Under the pieces are notes generated by a model, which did not search any database, was not told the origin of the DNA, and saw only the letters and a program-made list of their open reading frames with translations. This document shows positions 63,605-64,000 of a stretch of DNA of 64,000 nt, piece by piece. This stretch comes from Elephas maximus indicus (taxonomy: Eukaryota; Chordata; Mammalia; Proboscidea; Elephantidae), in contig NC_064842.1 in the NCBI RefSeq assembly GCF_024166365.1, positions 14,045,001-14,109,000 on the forward strand. Reading direction: 5' to 3'. Made by a program: the position numbers and the translations under genes. Each line of letters begins with the position of its first letter. Within the stretch, counting starts at the first letter, position 1.

Positions 63605-64000
63605 GTATATACAACATTTTTATTATTGTAAAAAAATATATATGTATAACAATGTTTACCAGTTCACCATTTTTTGAGTGTGCAATTTGGTGATACCGAT
63701 TACATTAATCATATTGTATAACTACCACCCAGCCGTAAAAAAAAAACCTGCTGCTGTCAAGTGGATTACCAAATCATAAAGACCCTATAAATTTTTCATC
63801 ACAATAAGTAAAAACGGGTAACCACAAATAAACTTTGGTTTCTGTACATTTGCCTATTCTTGTTGTTTCATGTAAGTGAGATCATATAATACTTGTCCTT
63901 TTGTGATTGACTTATTTCACCCAGCATGTTTTCAAGGTTCATCCATGTTGTAGCGTGTATCAGGATTTCACGTCTCTTTATGGGTGAGTAATATTCCATT
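63605..64000 (-). mobile_element. L1 3' region, antisense, runs out of the window
   Basis: 'gtaaaaaaatatatatgtataac', 'ctttggtttctgtacatttgcc' and 'ttgacttatttcacccagc', in the same order as the L1s at 29,222 and 52,476. A 5'-truncated AfroSINE tail ('ctgctgctgtcaagtggatt') sits at about 63,738-63,790. Confidence 0.8.

Overview
This is nuclear DNA of a placental mammal. Short tRNA-derived AfroSINEs are spread over the whole window, and many are the roughly 160-base form that lacks a central block of about 45 nt. That form is known from elephants, sea cows and hyraxes, so the source is a paenungulate, most likely an elephant (inference). There are no bacterial, plasmid or CRISPR features.

Region 1 (1-12,020) holds the 5' part of one recognisable protein-coding gene, WDR26, on the minus strand. 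Five coding exons are visible: exon 5 (1-77, cut by the window edge), exon 4 (3026-3162), exon 3 (8363-8419), exon 2 (8518-8617) and the coding part of exon 1 (10470-10891). All visible splice sites are GT-AG and the frame is kept from exon to exon (422+100+57+137+77 coding bases). The exons encode a low-complexity N-terminus, a LisH motif and most of the CTLH/CRA region of this subunit of the GID/CTLH E3 ubiquitin ligase. Exon 1 lies in a CpG island of about 1.7 kb, which also contains the likely promoter. An AUG-less but open reading frame runs about 250 codons upstream of the canonical start.

Region 2 (12,021-64,000) lies upstream of WDR26 and I see no intact gene in it. It is a dense, layered deposit of transposable elements. 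They include about 35 AfroSINEs or fragments, their presumed partner RTE LINE (best copy 43930-44909, with a perfect 15-bp target duplication), several 5'-truncated L1s (best 24623-27475, 12-bp duplication) and ancient L2 and MIR pieces. A nearly complete non-coding MaLR/ERVL-like provirus sits at 14968-18476, and several solo LTRs of the same kind are scattered about. There is also an MLT2-like LTR, a small hAT-type transposon with internal hairpins (18911-19166, relative at 47303-47466) and a TA-flanked MITE (60489-60675).

The most informative structures are nested insertions whose order can be read from target duplications. Examples are two AfroSINE chains built at one target sequence each (36151-37045 and 56671-57320), an L1 inside the provirus 5' LTR, an RTE inside an L1, a hAT element inside an LTR-like repeat and a SINE inside an LTR. 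Repeat names come from recalled consensus features. Exact subfamily names need a library search.
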